This document shows positions 1-9,254 of a DNA stretch of 64,000 bases, piece after piece (positions within the stretch are counted from its first letter, which is position 1; every line of letters begins with the position of its first letter). The notes under the pieces are model-generated. The model had not been told where the DNA came from. It saw nothing but the letters and a program-made list of their open reading frames with translations, and did no database searches. The position numbers were made by a program, and so were the translations under genes. This DNA is from JALZVT01 sp964611345 (lineage in GTDB: Bacteria; Pseudomonadota; Gammaproteobacteria; Pseudomonadales; Azotimanducaceae): the NCBI GenBank assembly GCA_964611345.1, contig CAZSYU010000011.1, positions 1-64,000 of the forward strand, in the 5' to 3' direction.

Positions 1-721
1 TTTTGAAGTCGCCTGAGCACAGGCCCACCTTCTTGAAATAGCCGTAGGTGCCTGACACCGAATTGCGGCCGTAGATTTGAATGGGGCGATCGGCCCAGCT
101 GCCCTCAAGACCGGTTTGGCCCCAGGTGTTGATGTCGGCATTGCCGCCACAGCGGCGAGTGACCGAAAACACGCTATCTACTTCAGAAATGCTCAGGGCC
201 TTGAGGGGGTTATCTTTGTGCACGTAAACGGCGAGCGCATCGATGGCGACACGGATGGCCGTGGGTTTGTAGCCATGGCGAGCCTCAAATGCCTCAATCT
301 CTTTGTCTTTCATCGCGCGGCTCATAGGACCGAAGTTTGAGGTGCCTTCGGTGAGTGCAGGCGGCGCGGTCGATGAGCCTGCCGCCTGAACCTGAATGTT
401 CACGCTTGGGTACTCGCGTTTGAAGGATTCTGTCCAGAGCGTCATCAGGTTGGCCAGAGTATCTGAGCCGGTGCTCGACAGGTTGCCGGCAATGCCGCTG
501 GTGCGTTCGTAAGTCGGTAAGGCGCCGGTACCCGCGAGCGCGGCTGCACTCCCTTGGCCGGCCTCAGTCACCGACTGCACTTCCATTGCCTTGGGTGCTG
601 CCGCCGGTGCTGGTGCACTCTGGGTGGGCTCTGGTGCGCTATCACCGCAGCCACTCGTTGCTAGTGTGACTGCCAAAACCGCCGCGCAACGTGCAATTTT
701 TGTCTGCGAAAAAAATTTCAT
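1..721 (-). CDS. pstS: PstS-like phosphate-binding lipoprotein (3' end off the window)
   Basis: Periplasmic phosphate-binding component of the Pst ABC importer. About 240 residues are visible; the C-terminal part lies beyond base 1. The N-terminus is a lipoprotein signal with a lipobox ending in T-S-G-C near residue 25, followed by a low-complexity Ala/Pro linker. The mature part begins with a G-S-D-T-L stretch and has A-G-S-S-T and G-R-N-S-V-S-G-T-Y segments, typical of the phosphate-binding PBP fold, where Ser, Thr, Asp and Arg hold the oxyanion. The ATG is 3 bp after the phoR stop, so the two genes are almost certainly cotranscribed. The order phoR then pstS, with no phoB visible, is less common than phoB-phoR. 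Family assignment is firm; exact ligand is inferred from family. Confidence 0.88.
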   Translation of the reverse strand, partial: MKFFSQTKIARCAAVLAVTLATSGCGDSAPEPTQSAPAPAAAPKAMEVQSVTEAGQGSAAALAGTGALPTYERTSGIAGNLSSTGSDTLANLMTLWTESFKREYPSVNIQVQAAGSSTAPPALTEGTSNFGPMSRAMKDKEIEAFEARHGYKPTAIRVAIDALAVYVHKDNPLKALSISEVDSVFSVTRRCGGNADINTWGQTGLEGSWADRPIQIYGRNSVSGTYGYFKKVGLCSGDFK

Positions 722-724
722 TTA

Positions 725-2116
725 TCAAATATCCTCTTGATATATAGAGTTTTTGTTGGAGTTAGAAACTGTCGAGATTGGGTGTTCCGTTTGGAAGTCA
801 CGGTAAAAGTCACAGTAGAAGCTGCTGCCTTCGCCGAGTGTGCTGTCGATCTGCAGCGCCGTGTGGTGGCGTCTCAGTACGTGCTTTACGATCGCCAGCC
901 CCAGCCCGGTGCCGCCGCGCGTACGTGAGCCCGCAAGGTCGACGCGATAGAAGCGTTCCGTTAGCCGGTTGAGATGTTCTGGCGCAATGCCAACGCCGGT
1001 GTCAGTGACGGTCAATCGCGTGTGGGGCCCTGCTGAATCCGGTAAATTCTGATAACTGATGGTGATCGTGCCGCCCTCGGGGCTATAGCGCAAAGCGTTG
1101 GTCAGCAGATTGATACAGACGGAGTAGAGTTCGGACTCAACGCCCAGAATGTGCTGCATTGAGTCGATGTTGCTGGTCAGTGTGAAGCGCTCGTCGGCGA
1201 GCGGACGGGTCTCGCGCAAAGCGCGTTCGATGACCGCTGGCAGATCGACCTGCATTAGATCGGCGCCAGCGGGGGATGATTCGAGGCGCGATAGCAACAG
1301 CAGATCGTCCACAAGACTTTGCATGCGCTTGAGCGGTGAGGATAACCGGCTCGCAAGAGCAAGCCGCGTTTCGGTGTCCTCGTCTTCGCTGAGCATGGTT
1401 TCCAGATAGCCGCTCACAACGGTCAAGGGTGTGCGCAGTTCATGCGATACGTTGGCCACAAAGTCCTGGCGCATGGTGAGCAAGCGATTCAATTCCGTGA
1501 TATCGCGGACCAGGACAATGATGCGGCCGCCGTCAACGTTGAAGCGGCGAGCTTCCAAAGTCCGTTCGGCGTCGAAGGGTGAGCGGATTTCGATCTGCTC
1601 GTCTTCCGAGCCGGCGCGCAGGAAGCGCACAAAATCGGGTTGGCGAACCACCGTCGCAAGCCCCAGGCCACGATCGCGCGAACCCAGGCGCAGCAGTTTG
1701 CGTGCAGCCGGATTGAAATCCTGAATTTCGCCCATGCTCCCCACCAGGATAGCCGCGTCAGGGATGGCCTCTGACAAGGTTGATAGTTCGCGCAGGCGCT
1801 GCAGAAATCCGCGCGATCGAACTCGCTCGCGTTTGATGTACTGATACGCCGGATTGCTGGCCGCATACCAGGAATCCAGCTGATTGGTGGGACGGGTGAT
1901 GGGGTGTTTTGCCCATTCGATCAGGCGACCCAGCTCGACCTGTTGGGTAATCGCCCAGATGGCAGTGGCCACGAACAAACTCCAGCCGATCTGGCCCACA
2001 ATGGCGCCAATCAGGAGTGCAACAGAAGTTAGCCCGGCTAGGAGTAGCGTGTCCTGTCTGGAGAGTTGCCGCATTCGGTTCCCGGGGGTTAAAAACATGC
2101 TCAGGCAGAGGCCCAC
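725..2116 (-). CDS. phoR: PhoR phosphate-regulon sensor histidine kinase
   Basis: Inner-membrane sensor kinase that phosphorylates the response regulator PhoB under phosphate limitation. The 463-residue product has two hydrophobic segments at about residues 24-58, a PAS-like region around 115-205, a HisKA domain with S-H-E-L-R-T-P (phospho-acceptor His about 225) and a C-terminal HATPase_c domain with a G-T-G-L-G-L-A-I box. Short periplasmic loop and overall order match PhoR. The start is uncertain: in-frame ATGs lie at 2116, 2098 and 2074, and the last gives the N-terminus nearest to the first membrane helix. A Pho-box-like site lies just upstream, which suggests self-induction. pstS follows after 3 bp. 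Confidence 0.9.
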   Translation of the reverse strand: MGLCLSMFLTPGNRMRQLSRQDTLLLAGLTSVALLIGAIVGQIGWSLFVATAIWAITQQVELGRLIEWAKHPITRPTNQLDSWYAASNPAYQYIKRERVRSRGFLQRLRELSTLSEAIPDAAILVGSMGEIQDFNPAARKLLRLGSRDRGLGLATVVRQPDFVRFLRAGSEDEQIEIRSPFDAERTLEARRFNVDGGRIIVLVRDITELNRLLTMRQDFVANVSHELRTPLTVVSGYLETMLSEDEDTETRLALASRLSSPLKRMQSLVDDLLLLSRLESSPAGADLMQVDLPAVIERALRETRPLADERFTLTSNIDSMQHILGVESELYSVCINLLTNALRYSPEGGTITISYQNLPDSAGPHTRLTVTDTGVGIAPEHLNRLTERFYRVDLAGSRTRGGTGLGLAIVKHVLRRHHTALQIDSTLGEGSSFYCDFYRDFQTEHPISTVSNSNKNSIYQEDI

Positions 2117-2132
2117 GCATGTCCACCCGTCA

Positions 2133-2166
2133 ATTGTTCGCGGCGTATGTTACAGGTTGATGACAG
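2133..2166 (-). promoter_or_regulatory. Pho box and -10 element upstream of phoR-pstS
   Basis: Read on the minus strand, positions 2166-2149 give CTGTCAT, a 4-base spacer, then CTGTAAC. This matches the PhoB-binding consensus (two CTGTCA-type heptamers spaced by 4) at all but one or two positions. Ten bases further downstream, 2138-2133 reads AACAAT, a passable -10 hexamer at the spacing usual for PhoB-activated promoters, where the Pho box replaces the -35. It sits in the 77-bp gap between the L,D-transpeptidase stop and phoR. PhoB itself is not encoded here; binding is inferred from the pattern. Confidence 0.65.
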
Positions 2167-2193
2167 GCTTCCGGGGTGTGATCCGGGTTCTGA

Positions 2194-3918
2194 TCAGCGG
2201 CTGGCGATGGCCCGGTCGGTCCGCTCCACCGGTCGATCGGGGGCCAGCTCCGCCACCGCAGGAGCAAAGGCGTTGGCCGGTTGCCGGACGCGGTCGTGGC
2301 GATAGATGTCCGGGAAGAAATTGACCTGATCGTCGCGGATCGCCGCGGTTTGATAAAGCAAGTAAATATCCATTTTTTCCCTGAACTTCCGGAGCTTGCG
2401 CTTCGCGGCGCCGATGTCGGCGAGGACCTCGGCTTTGGTCCAACCCCGGTCCCAGGCCATCAGCTCGGTGGCGAGTTCGGTCGGCTTTTCGACCCGCACA
2501 CAGCCATGGCTAAAGGCTCTTACTCGTTTGCTGAACAACTTGCGCGATGGCGTGTCGTGCAGGTAGATGCTCTGTTTGTTGGGGAAAATGAACTTCACCT
2601 GCCCAAGGGAGTTTTTTGCACCCGGAGTCTGGCGAAAGCGATAGGGGAACTTTCTGGCGTCAACCTGCTGCCAGTTGATGGACTGCGAATTCACCACGGT
2701 TTTGCTGCCCCGTTTCAACAGTTCGAATCTTGAGCGCTTGAGGTAGCCGGGGTCGCGTTTCAGACGCGGGAGAATTTCATTCACCGTAATGTTGCGAGTG
2801 GGATACCAGTACGGGTTGAACACCAGATGCCGCAGTCGATCCTGCATGGGTGGTGTGGGATTGCGCTTGCTGCCAACCACAACGTTCATGTTCAACGTCT
2901 CTACATCATCGCGGTACAGGCGCAATTCAAATTCTGGAATATTGACCTGGATGCGATCAGCCGGCAGCTCTACGGGCAGGCTACGTAGTCGCGCCAGATT
3001 CAGTTGCAGTGCGCGAATTTTTTCTTCCACGGGTACGTTAAGTTGGGCGAGCGTGGCAGGTCCAACTTCGCCATCGGTTTGCAGCTGATGGCGGGCCTGG
3101 AAACGCATGACGGCGGCTTGCAGTGGGGCATCGTAGTGGGTCGACACATTGGCATCCTCCGCAAGCCCGTCGGTCATTACCAAGCGTTGGCGCAGTGCGG
3201 GTATGGCAGTGTGCTGATCGCCGAGCTGCAGGCGCAAATCGGTGGGCAAAGCACTCCAACCGTCCATTAACTGATGATCGCGATAGGTAGCCAGTGCCGC
3301 TTGTAGTTGTTTGTAGCTGGCGAAGCGCGGGATATGGCTGTCCAGATGAGCGCTTAACTGGTCTTGGGTGATGGCATTGATCAGCGCGGTCAAGGCCTTC
3401 GGGTCTGTTGATTTAGGTTGCGCAGATTTGCCGCGCCGGGTCGTAAGGTGCGGATTACCAAGGCGCAGGTCTTCGTTAAAGCTCCAGATCGCAGCGGTTA
3501 ACAGCTTGTCGAATGCTGCCAGATCGGCATCACTGGTGATCTGGTCCATGCGGCTGTACAGCAATGAGGTGGCGTAACGCTCAGGATCGAGGCCGTGTTC
3601 GCCTGCGTTTGCGAGCAACTCCAGTGCCGCATAGGCCCGCTCTTTGGGGCGGCCAAACGCCGACCACAACAGGGTCTCGTCTGCCTGTTGGTAAATCGTT
3701 GGTAGCGGGTCATGGGTACTTTGCGCCTGCGGAACGGGTGCCGCTGTACTTTTAGCGCTGGCAAGCGCTGGAGTAAGCGCGAGCAATAACACCCAACTCA
3801 GTTTTGCTATGGCCGAAGTAAGCACCCTGTGGGTGCACAAATTCAGTTCAGCGCGCGCAGTGCTCTGGAGCCGAACGAATCGGTTCCGGGGCGCGAGCAT
3901 CGTAAAACGACAGCTCAT
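2194..3918 (-). CDS. L,D-transpeptidase, YcbB/LdtD type
   Basis: Periplasmic enzyme that forms 3-3 crosslinks in peptidoglycan, using a catalytic cysteine and a tetrapeptide donor. The 574-residue product has a hydrophobic signal segment at about residues 38-55, a helical YcbB-type N-domain, a PG_binding_1 repeat near 265-300 and a C-terminal YkuD domain. The catalytic motif H-G-C-V-R is at about 471-475 with Cys 473. Length and order match the large YcbB family rather than the short ErfK/YbiS enzymes. Start at 3918 is preceded by a weak GGGA site; the ATG at 3900 is an alternative. It lies immediately upstream of phoR on the same strand, but the Pho-box-like site in between argues for separate control. 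Confidence 0.9.
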   Translation of the reverse strand: MSCRFTMLAPRNRFVRLQSTARAELNLCTHRVLTSAIAKLSWVLLLALTPALASAKSTAAPVPQAQSTHDPLPTIYQQADETLLWSAFGRPKERAYAALELLANAGEHGLDPERYATSLLYSRMDQITSDADLAAFDKLLTAAIWSFNEDLRLGNPHLTTRRGKSAQPKSTDPKALTALINAITQDQLSAHLDSHIPRFASYKQLQAALATYRDHQLMDGWSALPTDLRLQLGDQHTAIPALRQRLVMTDGLAEDANVSTHYDAPLQAAVMRFQARHQLQTDGEVGPATLAQLNVPVEEKIRALQLNLARLRSLPVELPADRIQVNIPEFELRLYRDDVETLNMNVVVGSKRNPTPPMQDRLRHLVFNPYWYPTRNITVNEILPRLKRDPGYLKRSRFELLKRGSKTVVNSQSINWQQVDARKFPYRFRQTPGAKNSLGQVKFIFPNKQSIYLHDTPSRKLFSKRVRAFSHGCVRVEKPTELATELMAWDRGWTKAEVLADIGAAKRKLRKFREKMDIYLLYQTAAIRDDQVNFFPDIYRHDRVRQPANAFAPAVAELAPDRPVERTDRAIASR

Positions 3919-4181
3919 GATCAGATTTTCCCTTGGTCCGTACTAGTGCGACTTGTCCTGAGTGCATGTGCTCTCCCACACGCGCTCGCCGCGCTCTCAC
4001 AAGGACAGTTAACGACTAATTGCGCAGTACAAACGTGCGCTAGTTCGGGGAAATTGGGGTAACTCAGCCCCTGGTTGCGGTTTTGTCGAGGAACTCGCAG
4101 TGCAAGTGTGATCGCAGTCGCTCTGGAGGTGGTAATTCGGCAGGTGTTAACATTGGCCCATTGTTACGACTGCAAAGCTCA

Positions 4182-4457
4182 ATGACTTCTGATGTAGACA
4201 AATTGCTCGAAAAAAACGCTCAGCTGAATCAGCTTGACGCGGCCAAGGTAGTCAGCCACGTCCAGCGTTTGACGGATGAGTGGTTCGTTAACACCCTAAT
4301 GCTTGAAGGGTACGACGTGCCTTTTCGCTACAACCGCAAGAAGAAGTATCGTGATTTGACGGGCAGCCCGGTCAACCTTACCTACTACCGTGAGACGGAG
4401 CAGTTGGCGGGCATGGATTTCGAAGTGATGAAAGTCGTGCGAATTCGCAAGAGCTGA
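4182..4457 (+). CDS. Conserved small hypothetical protein (91 aa)
   Basis: Unrecognised small cytosolic protein without signal peptide or membrane segment. I chose ATG 4182 (Met-Thr-Ser-Asp) because the longer reading from 4083 adds an unlikely Cys/Arg/Gly-rich leader. The sequence is charged, with an R-K-K-K-Y cluster and a final K-V-V-R-I-R-K-S, and reads like a compact alpha/beta protein. The pattern W-F-V-N-T-L-M-L-E-G-Y-D-V-P-F resembles small uncharacterised gammaproteobacterial proteins, but I cannot attach a function. It stands alone between two divergent or convergent neighbours. Confidence 0.7.
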   Translation: MTSDVDKLLEKNAQLNQLDAAKVVSHVQRLTDEWFVNTLMLEGYDVPFRYNRKKKYRDLTGSPVNLTYYRETEQLAGMDFEVMKVVRIRKS

Positions 4458-4532
4458 ACCGGCGCCCGTGAATGGGGCCGGTCCAGGGTTGACGTTATAG
4501 TTAAAGCTGAAGTTAAAGCTAAAGCTGAGCGC

Positions 4533-5189
4533 CTAGCTCATCAGGTCATGAGCGGCTGTAGTGTTCGCTTTGTCCTCCATGAGTTCATGGTCCATGGTGA
4601 CGCTGCCTTCGATACTGTCCGGAAACTCCTCGAGCAACACTGCGGCCGCCTCGTTAATTAATTCCGGTGCCATGAATCTTTTGCTCAGGCGTTTGCTTGC
4701 AGCACCGTGCCAAACCGCTTCTTTGGATTGGTTTTCAAACACGTTGAGCACCAGCACACCTTCCGTGACGTTCTGAATTATTGGGCCGCTACCAATGCCC
4801 CGGCCGAAACGAGAGCCGAATCTACGTCCGGAAAAACCGAAGCCGCGCGAGCGGTAAAAGTCGCGAATCCGCACTTCATCATTCGCACCAATCGCTGCAG
4901 ACACAATGAAGTCAGCTTCTGCCCGGTCAACCAGGCGATAACCTTTTTGTGCGAGCTCGGAATTAATGGCGCTGCGTATACGCCCTTCATTTATAGGGTT
5001 TGCAACTTCGGGGGAGCGCGTGTTGCCCAACGAAAAGTTATTGTTTAACCACGCGTAAGTTTGGAAATCATCGAGCCGCTGTACTTCTACGCTGTCAAAC
5101 GTGCTCGTGAGCTTACTGGCGCAAGCTGTCAGTGCGAGTAAGGCTGCGCCCATTACGGCGGTTCGTAATGCTTTGATAGGAACGTTCAT
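4533..5189 (-). CDS. DUF4136-family lipoprotein
   Basis: Predicted outer-membrane-anchored lipoprotein of unknown role. The 218-residue product has a signal peptide ending in the lipobox L-T-A-C (about residues 20-23). The mature part starts T-F-D-S-V-E-V and continues with F-Q-T-Y-A-W-L, then I-R-S-A-I-N-S-E-L-A-Q-K-G-Y, which is the usual start of DUF4136 domains. A Gly/Arg/Phe-rich stretch in the middle (about 113-135) looks like a flexible loop. It is convergent with the small hypothetical gene at 4182 and its 3' flank carries short AAAGCT repeats. No operon partner is seen. Confidence 0.82.
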   Translation of the reverse strand: MNVPIKALRTAVMGAALLALTACASKLTSTFDSVEVQRLDDFQTYAWLNNNFSLGNTRSPEVANPINEGRIRSAINSELAQKGYRLVDRAEADFIVSAAIGANDEVRIRDFYRSRGFGFSGRRFGSRFGRGIGSGPIIQNVTEGVLVLNVFENQSKEAVWHGAASKRLSKRFMAPELINEAAAVLLEEFPDSIEGSVTMDHELMEDKANTTAAHDLMS

Positions 5190-5320
5190 ATGCAGTTGCC
5201 TCTTAAGTCACTGGGTTGAGTTGTATAAGACGCGATCTGCGGCGAAAGGTTCTTGGATTGGCTGAATATCGTCGAACTATCCGCTATGGTTCCTCTTTTA
5301 AAGTTAACTGTGCCTAAAAA

Positions 5321-5881
5321 ATGATCGTAGAAAACGTTCTGAACGTCCGACAAAAATTTCTCGCCAGTGTCGACGTTCTGCGAGGTGCATTGGTCGCACT
5401 ATTACTGACCAGTTTTGGTCTTACCACGTTCGGCCTGAGTGCAGAACCAAAAGCAGACACACAGGCAGACACACAAGCAGACATTGAAGAAGTTGAGCCT
5501 GGAGCCAAGTCCCGTGCGGTTTCGATTGGTGGCTACAGCCCGGTGTCCTACTTCACTAAAGGCATTGCTGAACGGGGGTCGGCCGACTTTGCCGTGACGC
5601 ATGACGGGCGGGTGTACTACCTAACCTCCGCCGAGCAGGTGGAGCTCTATAACAAAAACCCGGCCAAGTATCGGCCGCGCCACGAAAGCTGTTCATTCAG
5701 CCTCGCGAACGGTCAGAGCAGGGCGCTGGATCCTACTAATTTTAAGGTGATTGGCGACACCCTGTTGATGTTCCACAAGTCGCCAGCGGCGGACGGCCTG
5801 GCTCGCTGGAATGCCTCTGAGTTGACGGATGAAGAGTTGCTGTCCCGAGCTGATAACGAGGTGCTAACGCTGCGCTTCTAA
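5321..5881 (+). CDS. Secreted YHS-domain protein
   Basis: The 186-residue product has an N-terminal hydrophobic segment (about residues 18-40, likely signal peptide) and then a YHS-type domain: G-G-Y-S-P-V-S-Y-F near 66-74, Y-Y-L-T-S-A-E-Q-V, N-P-A-K-Y-R-P, and a D-P-T-N-F-K-V-I-G-D segment. This layout matches periplasmic YHS proteins, which are thought to bind metal or be linked to copper and redox functions, but the role here is unknown. The linker holds a short Ala-Asp-Thr-Gln repeat, encoded by a 12-bp direct repeat at about 5453-5480. It is single, followed by a terminator-like hairpin. Confidence 0.78.
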   Translation: MIVENVLNVRQKFLASVDVLRGALVALLLTSFGLTTFGLSAEPKADTQADTQADIEEVEPGAKSRAVSIGGYSPVSYFTKGIAERGSADFAVTHDGRVYYLTSAEQVELYNKNPAKYRPRHESCSFSLANGQSRALDPTNFKVIGDTLLMFHKSPAADGLARWNASELTDEELLSRADNEVLTLRF

Positions 5882-5961
5882 TCCCGCAGCTGTTAGGCAA
5901 TTATATTGCTTATAGTGTCAACGGAAAAATTGCGAGATTGGTGAGATTTCTCTGGTTTACT

Positions 5962-6000
5962 GAGAAAAAAAAAGTTAGGTTCGAGAGAACCGGTTTTTTT
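5962..6000 (+). terminator. Hairpin followed by T-run after the YHS gene
   Basis: Stem GGTTC (5978-5982), loop GAGA, stem GAACC (5987-5991), then GG and seven Ts. A run of As before the stem can pair with the Ts, lengthening it. This is a rho-independent terminator pattern about 100 bases after the YHS stop codon. It also lies about 110 bases before the TonB receptor start, so it could act as a leader attenuator instead. Confidence 0.55.
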
Positions 6001-6109
6001 CACAACTTTTTGACGTTTCCCGGAGGGGATCAAAACAAGCGCAGGGACGCTTGCCATTAGTGAAGAGCCGCCACACAGAAAAATTCGCAATACTATGGAG
6101 AGTAGTACT

Positions 6110-9100
6110 ATGCCTCGAGTCAACACCGGCCGTTCCGGCCTGGTGGGTCTATTGGGATTGGGATTGGGTATGACCATGACACCGTTTGCCGTTCACGCGG
6201 CAGAGGGTGACGAATCAATCGAAGAGATTGTGGTTACCGGTTCCTACATCAAACGATCTGCCGAAGATTCACCTTCCCCTCTGGCCATTGTTGGTCGTGC
6301 CGATATCGAACAACTCGGCGCCGTTGATGCTAAAGACATCATAAACTCGCTAACGTTCAATTCCGGGAACATTTCTACCACCAACGCCTTCAGTGGGGGC
6401 GATAGCTCCACGGGCCAGGCGAGCGTTAACCTGCGCAACCTGGGCAACGGCTCGACGCTTTTGTTGATCAACGGCAAGCGAACGGTAGCCACGGACTTCG
6501 ATAACACCGGTAACGGCTTTGTTGACGTGCAGGGCATTATTCCCAACATCGCGATTGAGCGGGTCGAGGTGGTTAAGGACGGGGCGTCGGCCTTGTATGG
6601 ATCTGATGCGATCGCGGGTGTAGTGAACTTCATTACCCGGGATACCTTTGAAGGTCTGGAAATCGATTACAACTTTGCCAGCGATGATGAGACGGGCCTG
6701 CAAGACGACCAGACCATCTCCCTGATCGCGGGTATTGGTAACGAGCGTGGCAACATTGTGATTTCCGGTTCATTCCTGAATCGCGGTGGGCTGCAGATTG
6801 GCGACCGGTTTGACCGCTTTGGTGAGTCTGGTTTGTCAACCTTTGGTCAGCCGGGTCGTTATGTGGCGCTTGGCCCGATCACGCCGGCGCCGAACTCACT
6901 GAATCCAGCTGGCTCTGCGACCTTTGGTGAAGGTGCTGATCCCGACTGTGATCTGGTAGCCGCCGATGATGGCCCGCAGGGGGTTCTGGGCAATGTCACG
7001 GGTTTGTGTATCTATGACTTCTCCAGCTTCTTCAACCTGGTCGGTGAAGAAGAGCAGACCAAGTTGCACCTCTCTGGTAAATACGACATTACCGATACGG
7101 TTCAGTTCTACGGCGAAGCGGCGTTCTCCGATAACGAGTTCTCCCGCGGCAACTCGCTGTTCCCTGACGTAACCTTCGCGACGATTCCGGCTGACCATCC
7201 AGGTCTTCAACTCGACGCAGCACGACGAGGTGTTGAGCCCGTGCCGTATCTTGCGTTGCAGCGTCTGTTGGGCGGTACACCTGATTCTTCATTTGAAGAT
7301 CGTCCGCTTGACACCGACACCACCATCGATCGCGAGTTCTTCCGCCTCAATGCGGGTGTGGTTGCTGACTTTACCTTTGGTGACCGGCAGTGGACTCTGG
7401 ACGCATCGGTAACAAGGTCAACTCGCAAGGCTGCGTCCAATACGCGGTCTGACACCATCACCAGTGAAGTGGATGCCGCCTATGTTGGCCTCGGTGGTCC
7501 TGATTGCGACACCATTAACGGCACCCCAGGTTCTGGTAACCTCGGTACTGGCGGTTGCTTCTTCTACAACCCCTTCCAAACCTCTGTCTTCGATCCGATC
7601 ACCGGCGCACGCTGGAATACCGCTGACACCAGCATCTGGGGCGGCAGCGACGCGGTTGACTTTGATGGTGACGGCGATCCTACCAACGATACGCTGACGG
7701 TTGCTGAAGCGGCACGCCTGTATCAAAACCCGGTTGAACTGCTCCAGGACCTGGGTGCAGAACTGCAGACGCAAAGTGAAAATGATCAAACGGTGATTGA
7801 TGTTGTGTTTGCCGGAGATCTGTTTGATCTGCCATCCGGCTCGGCTGGTCTTGCTATCGGTGGTCAATATCGCCGGGACGAGATCATTTCTGACGCTGAT
7901 ACCAACCTGAACGCCAACAACCTGAAGTTTGTGTTCGGTGCTCAGGATTTCGATGGCACGCTGACCACAACGGCTGCGTTTGCTGAGATCTTCTTGCCGA
8001 TCACCCCTTGGGCAGAGCTAACGATTGCCGGCCGCTACGAAGACTTCGACGAAATTAACGTTGATACCTTTGACCCGAAGATCACGCTGCTGGCTCGTCC
8101 CATCGACTCACTGTCGTTGCGCGCCTCCTGGGGTACGTCCTTCCGTGTGGGTTCCCTGCTGCAGTTGATTGGCCAGCAAACCTCATTGTTGAACTCGACT
8201 GATGCGTTCTCAGGTACAGGTGGTTTGGCGTTCCGACCTTCCATCACCTTTGGTAACGACGAACTGCAACCAGAAGATGCCAAAACCTTTAACGTGGGTC
8301 TGTCGTACATTCCGCAAGATGGCCCTCTGGCTGGCTTCTCGGCGAACATCGACTACTACAACTACAAGTACGACGACATCATTACGCGTGAAGCACACCA
8401 GGATCTAATCAACGCTGACAACGCATCGCGCTGCCCTGACGGTGTGAATCAAGACGCTGCGGCGGGTCCGTTGTGTGGTGCCTTCGACTTTGATGGCGAT
8501 GGCTTGCCTGAAATTGTCTCGATTGGACCGGGTAACCCTGATCAGGTGTTGCGTAACGCCAGCGGTAACCTGCTACGTACCGAAGCGTCATACGTGAATG
8601 CCCAGTCGCTCGATACTTCCGGTATCGATCTGAGCCTTGGCTATCAGTTTGACACTGACAGAGCCGGTACCTTCCGCGTCGGCTTCAACGGTAGCTGGAC
8701 CATCGATTACGATCTTGTGCTGCCCGATGGCACGGAGATCAATGGTGTCGGTAGCCGCAACGCGGCTAACAGCGTTGGTCGCTCACTGCCCGAGTTCAAG
8801 CTGAATGCGAATGTGGGTTGGAACTACCGTCAGTTCGCCGCACTGTTTACGGTGCGCTATATCGATAGCTACGAAGATGATGTGCCGCAGAGTGCTCTGC
8901 GTGCTGCATTCATTGGTGAACACCCCACGATCGACAGCTTCACAACGGTAGATGCCCAGTTGACCTATCAGTTGCCAGCACTGTCGTTCCAGGATGAGGG
9001 TGCAGTGATCACCTTTGGTGCGAAGAACCTGTTCAACGAGGACCCACCCTTCGTAAACGTTGACGGCGCCTTCGACCCATTCACGCACGATCCTCGCGGT

Positions 9101-9136
9101 CGCATCTGGTATGGCGGCCTTCGCGTTGCCTTCTAG
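6110..9136 (+). CDS. TonB-dependent outer-membrane receptor
   Basis: Energised outer-membrane importer of unknown ligand. I chose ATG 6110 over 6097-frame ATG 6095 because GGAGAG lies 7 bases before it. The 1008-residue product has a signal peptide ending V-H-A-A, a TonB-box-like I-E-E-I-V-V-T-G, a plug domain (about residues 50-170, with L-R-N-L-G and V-E-V-V-K-D-G-A-S-A-L-Y-G) and a long barrel with many aromatic-ended strands, finishing in a terminal Phe (R-V-A-F). Several loops are rich in D-F-D-G-D-G-type segments that could bind calcium. No neighbouring ligand-specific enzyme points to the substrate, and no iron-uptake genes are present. Monocistronic, closed by a strong terminator. Confidence 0.92.
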   Translation: MPRVNTGRSGLVGLLGLGLGMTMTPFAVHAAEGDESIEEIVVTGSYIKRSAEDSPSPLAIVGRADIEQLGAVDAKDIINSLTFNSGNISTTNAFSGGDSSTGQASVNLRNLGNGSTLLLINGKRTVATDFDNTGNGFVDVQGIIPNIAIERVEVVKDGASALYGSDAIAGVVNFITRDTFEGLEIDYNFASDDETGLQDDQTISLIAGIGNERGNIVISGSFLNRGGLQIGDRFDRFGESGLSTFGQPGRYVALGPITPAPNSLNPAGSATFGEGADPDCDLVAADDGPQGVLGNVTGLCIYDFSSFFNLVGEEEQTKLHLSGKYDITDTVQFYGEAAFSDNEFSRGNSLFPDVTFATIPADHPGLQLDAARRGVEPVPYLALQRLLGGTPDSSFEDRPLDTDTTIDREFFRLNAGVVADFTFGDRQWTLDASVTRSTRKAASNTRSDTITSEVDAAYVGLGGPDCDTINGTPGSGNLGTGGCFFYNPFQTSVFDPITGARWNTADTSIWGGSDAVDFDGDGDPTNDTLTVAEAARLYQNPVELLQDLGAELQTQSENDQTVIDVVFAGDLFDLPSGSAGLAIGGQYRRDEIISDADTNLNANNLKFVFGAQDFDGTLTTTAAFAEIFLPITPWAELTIAGRYEDFDEINVDTFDPKITLLARPIDSLSLRASWGTSFRVGSLLQLIGQQTSLLNSTDAFSGTGGLAFRPSITFGNDELQPEDAKTFNVGLSYIPQDGPLAGFSANIDYYNYKYDDIITREAHQDLINADNASRCPDGVNQDAAAGPLCGAFDFDGDGLPEIVSIGPGNPDQVLRNASGNLLRTEASYVNAQSLDTSGIDLSLGYQFDTDRAGTFRVGFNGSWTIDYDLVLPDGTEINGVGSRNAANSVGRSLPEFKLNANVGWNYRQFAALFTVRYIDSYEDDVPQSALRAAFIGEHPTIDSFTTVDAQLTYQLPALSFQDEGAVITFGAKNLFNEDPPFVNVDGAFDPFTHDPRGRIWYGGLRVAF

Positions 9137-9191
9137 GGAGTAACTACAGAAGCGACCAGACCACAGTTTGGCCTGCTTTTGAGACGCAACG

Positions 9192-9225
9192 AAAAGGGCC
9201 AGAACGAAAGTTCTGGCCCTTTTTT
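9192..9225. terminator. Bidirectional rho-independent terminator
   Basis: Perfect 10-bp stem GGGCCAGAAC (9196-9205), loop GAAA, GTTCTGGCCC (9210-9219), flanked by AAAA on the left and TTTTTT on the right. The flanks make it usable from both directions, fitting its place between the receptor gene and the oppositely oriented MBL gene, whose stop is at 9255. Confidence 0.93.
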
Positions 9226-9254
9226 ACGGCACAATTGTGTTGGCGCTTGTTTCT

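Noticed and set aside
4464..4491. GC-rich hairpin after the gene at 4182
   Set aside because: The stem has a bulge and there is no T-run, so a terminator call is not supported.
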